NCBI GenBank assembly: GCA_016219375.1
Contig: JACRNC010000012.1
Coordinates: 1 to 38,279, forward strand
DNA length: 38,279 nt
DNA from: Burkholderiales bacterium
GTDB lineage: Bacteria > Pseudomonadota > Gammaproteobacteria > Burkholderiales > Burkholderiaceae_C
Direction of reading: 5' to 3'
The first letter of the stretch is position 1; the number at the start of each line of letters is the position of its first letter. Of the stretch, positions 38,139 to 38,279 are shown piece after piece. The position numbers and the translations under genes were made by a program. A model generated the notes under the pieces. That model was not told the origin of the DNA and ran no database searches. It saw only the letters and a list, made by a program, of their open reading frames with translations.

Positions 38139-38279
38139 GGAAGGTCTGCAAAACCCCGTCGCAGGGCGCGGGTCTTGCATGATGATGTCGTCAAGTTGAA
38201 TCGCGCAGCAAGAACATGAAGCAAGTCAGCCTGGGATTGAACCTGTCGACCAAGAAGACGCGCAAGCGTGAATTCCTGG
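38139..38279 (+). mobile_element. Left end of an IS5-family insertion sequence (cut by right edge)
   Basis: The element appears to start at GGAAGGTCTGCAAAAC (38139), which resembles the GGAAGGTG left terminus of IS5 itself. It is preceded by CTAA at 38135-38138, matching the YTAR target site that IS5-group elements duplicate. A transposase start follows 77 bases later. The right end and second target copy lie outside the window. Confidence 0.75.
38216..38279 (+). CDS. IS5-family transposase, first 21 residues
   Basis: The frame from the ATG at 38216 reads MKQVSLGLNLSTKKTRK then REFL and continues past the edge. This N-terminus (MKQ.SLGL...KKTRKREFL) is typical of one group of IS5 transposases, in which a DDE catalytic domain would follow. 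Only the start is visible, so activity cannot be judged. The ribosome binding site is weak (AGCAAGAAC). Confidence 0.8.
   Translation, partial: MKQVSLGLNLSTKKTRKREFL

Noticed and set aside
37945..38151. An N-terminal extension of the glycerophosphodiesterase through the repeat tract
   Set aside because: The family begins a few residues before the HRG motif, and the extension consists of tandem repeats plus arginine-rich sequence overlapping the IS boundary.

Overview
The window reads as chromosomal DNA of a very GC-rich betaproteobacterium of the order Burkholderiales, most likely near the Rubrivivax/Leptothrix/Ideonella group. The basis is gene content and order: paired cyanophycin synthetases, hemF-nadD-rsfS-rlmH-maf-rng, petABC-sspA-sspB, and a membrane M23 peptidase beside secA-argJ. 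The genus is inference from pattern memory; no search was run.

Layout. 1-374: start of a type VI secretion VgrG gene running off the left edge. 514-8665: a cyanophycin locus, with an ABC exporter-type half transporter and a DUF1854 protein on the minus strand, divergent from two cyanophycin synthetase genes. The first synthetase (735 aa) has a degenerate Mur-ligase P-loop and no Mur C-terminal domain; the second (875 aa) is complete. 8696-8855: a 160-bp near-palindrome between convergent genes. 8854-13272: a ThDP enzyme and an FAD dehydrogenase (ATGA overlap), divergent from an AraC-type regulator. 13282-14589: a nitronate monooxygenase-like flavoprotein with a perfect TetR-type palindrome upstream. 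14771-15404: a HEPN/MNT (HepT/MntA) toxin-antitoxin pair.

15480-24709 is a minus-strand housekeeping block, in transcription order yebC, purD, hemF, nadD, rsfS, rlmH, a GT39-like membrane glycosyltransferase, maf and rng. The rsfS product carries a 150-residue Lys/Ala-rich histone-H1-like tail. The glycosyltransferase sits inside an otherwise conserved gene order. 24878-30916 on the plus strand: a YjgR/DUF853 HerA-like ATPase, the cytochrome bc1 genes petABC, then sspA and sspB. 31006-31081: tRNA-Thr(UGU) with a clear terminator. A DUF721/DciA-like gene and an M23 peptidase follow, with start codons that overlap on opposite strands. secA, argJ and a convergent glycerophosphodiesterase gene follow. 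From 38139 to the right edge is the left end of an IS5-family element next to a CTAA (YTAR) target.

Most of the window is core metabolism and cell maintenance. The most interesting parts are the cyanophycin-linked ABC/DUF1854 module, the catalytically eroded CphA', the RsfS tail, the long inverted repeat, the unassigned ThDP/FAD operon and the HEPN/MNT module. No CRISPR array, rRNA or prophage was seen.
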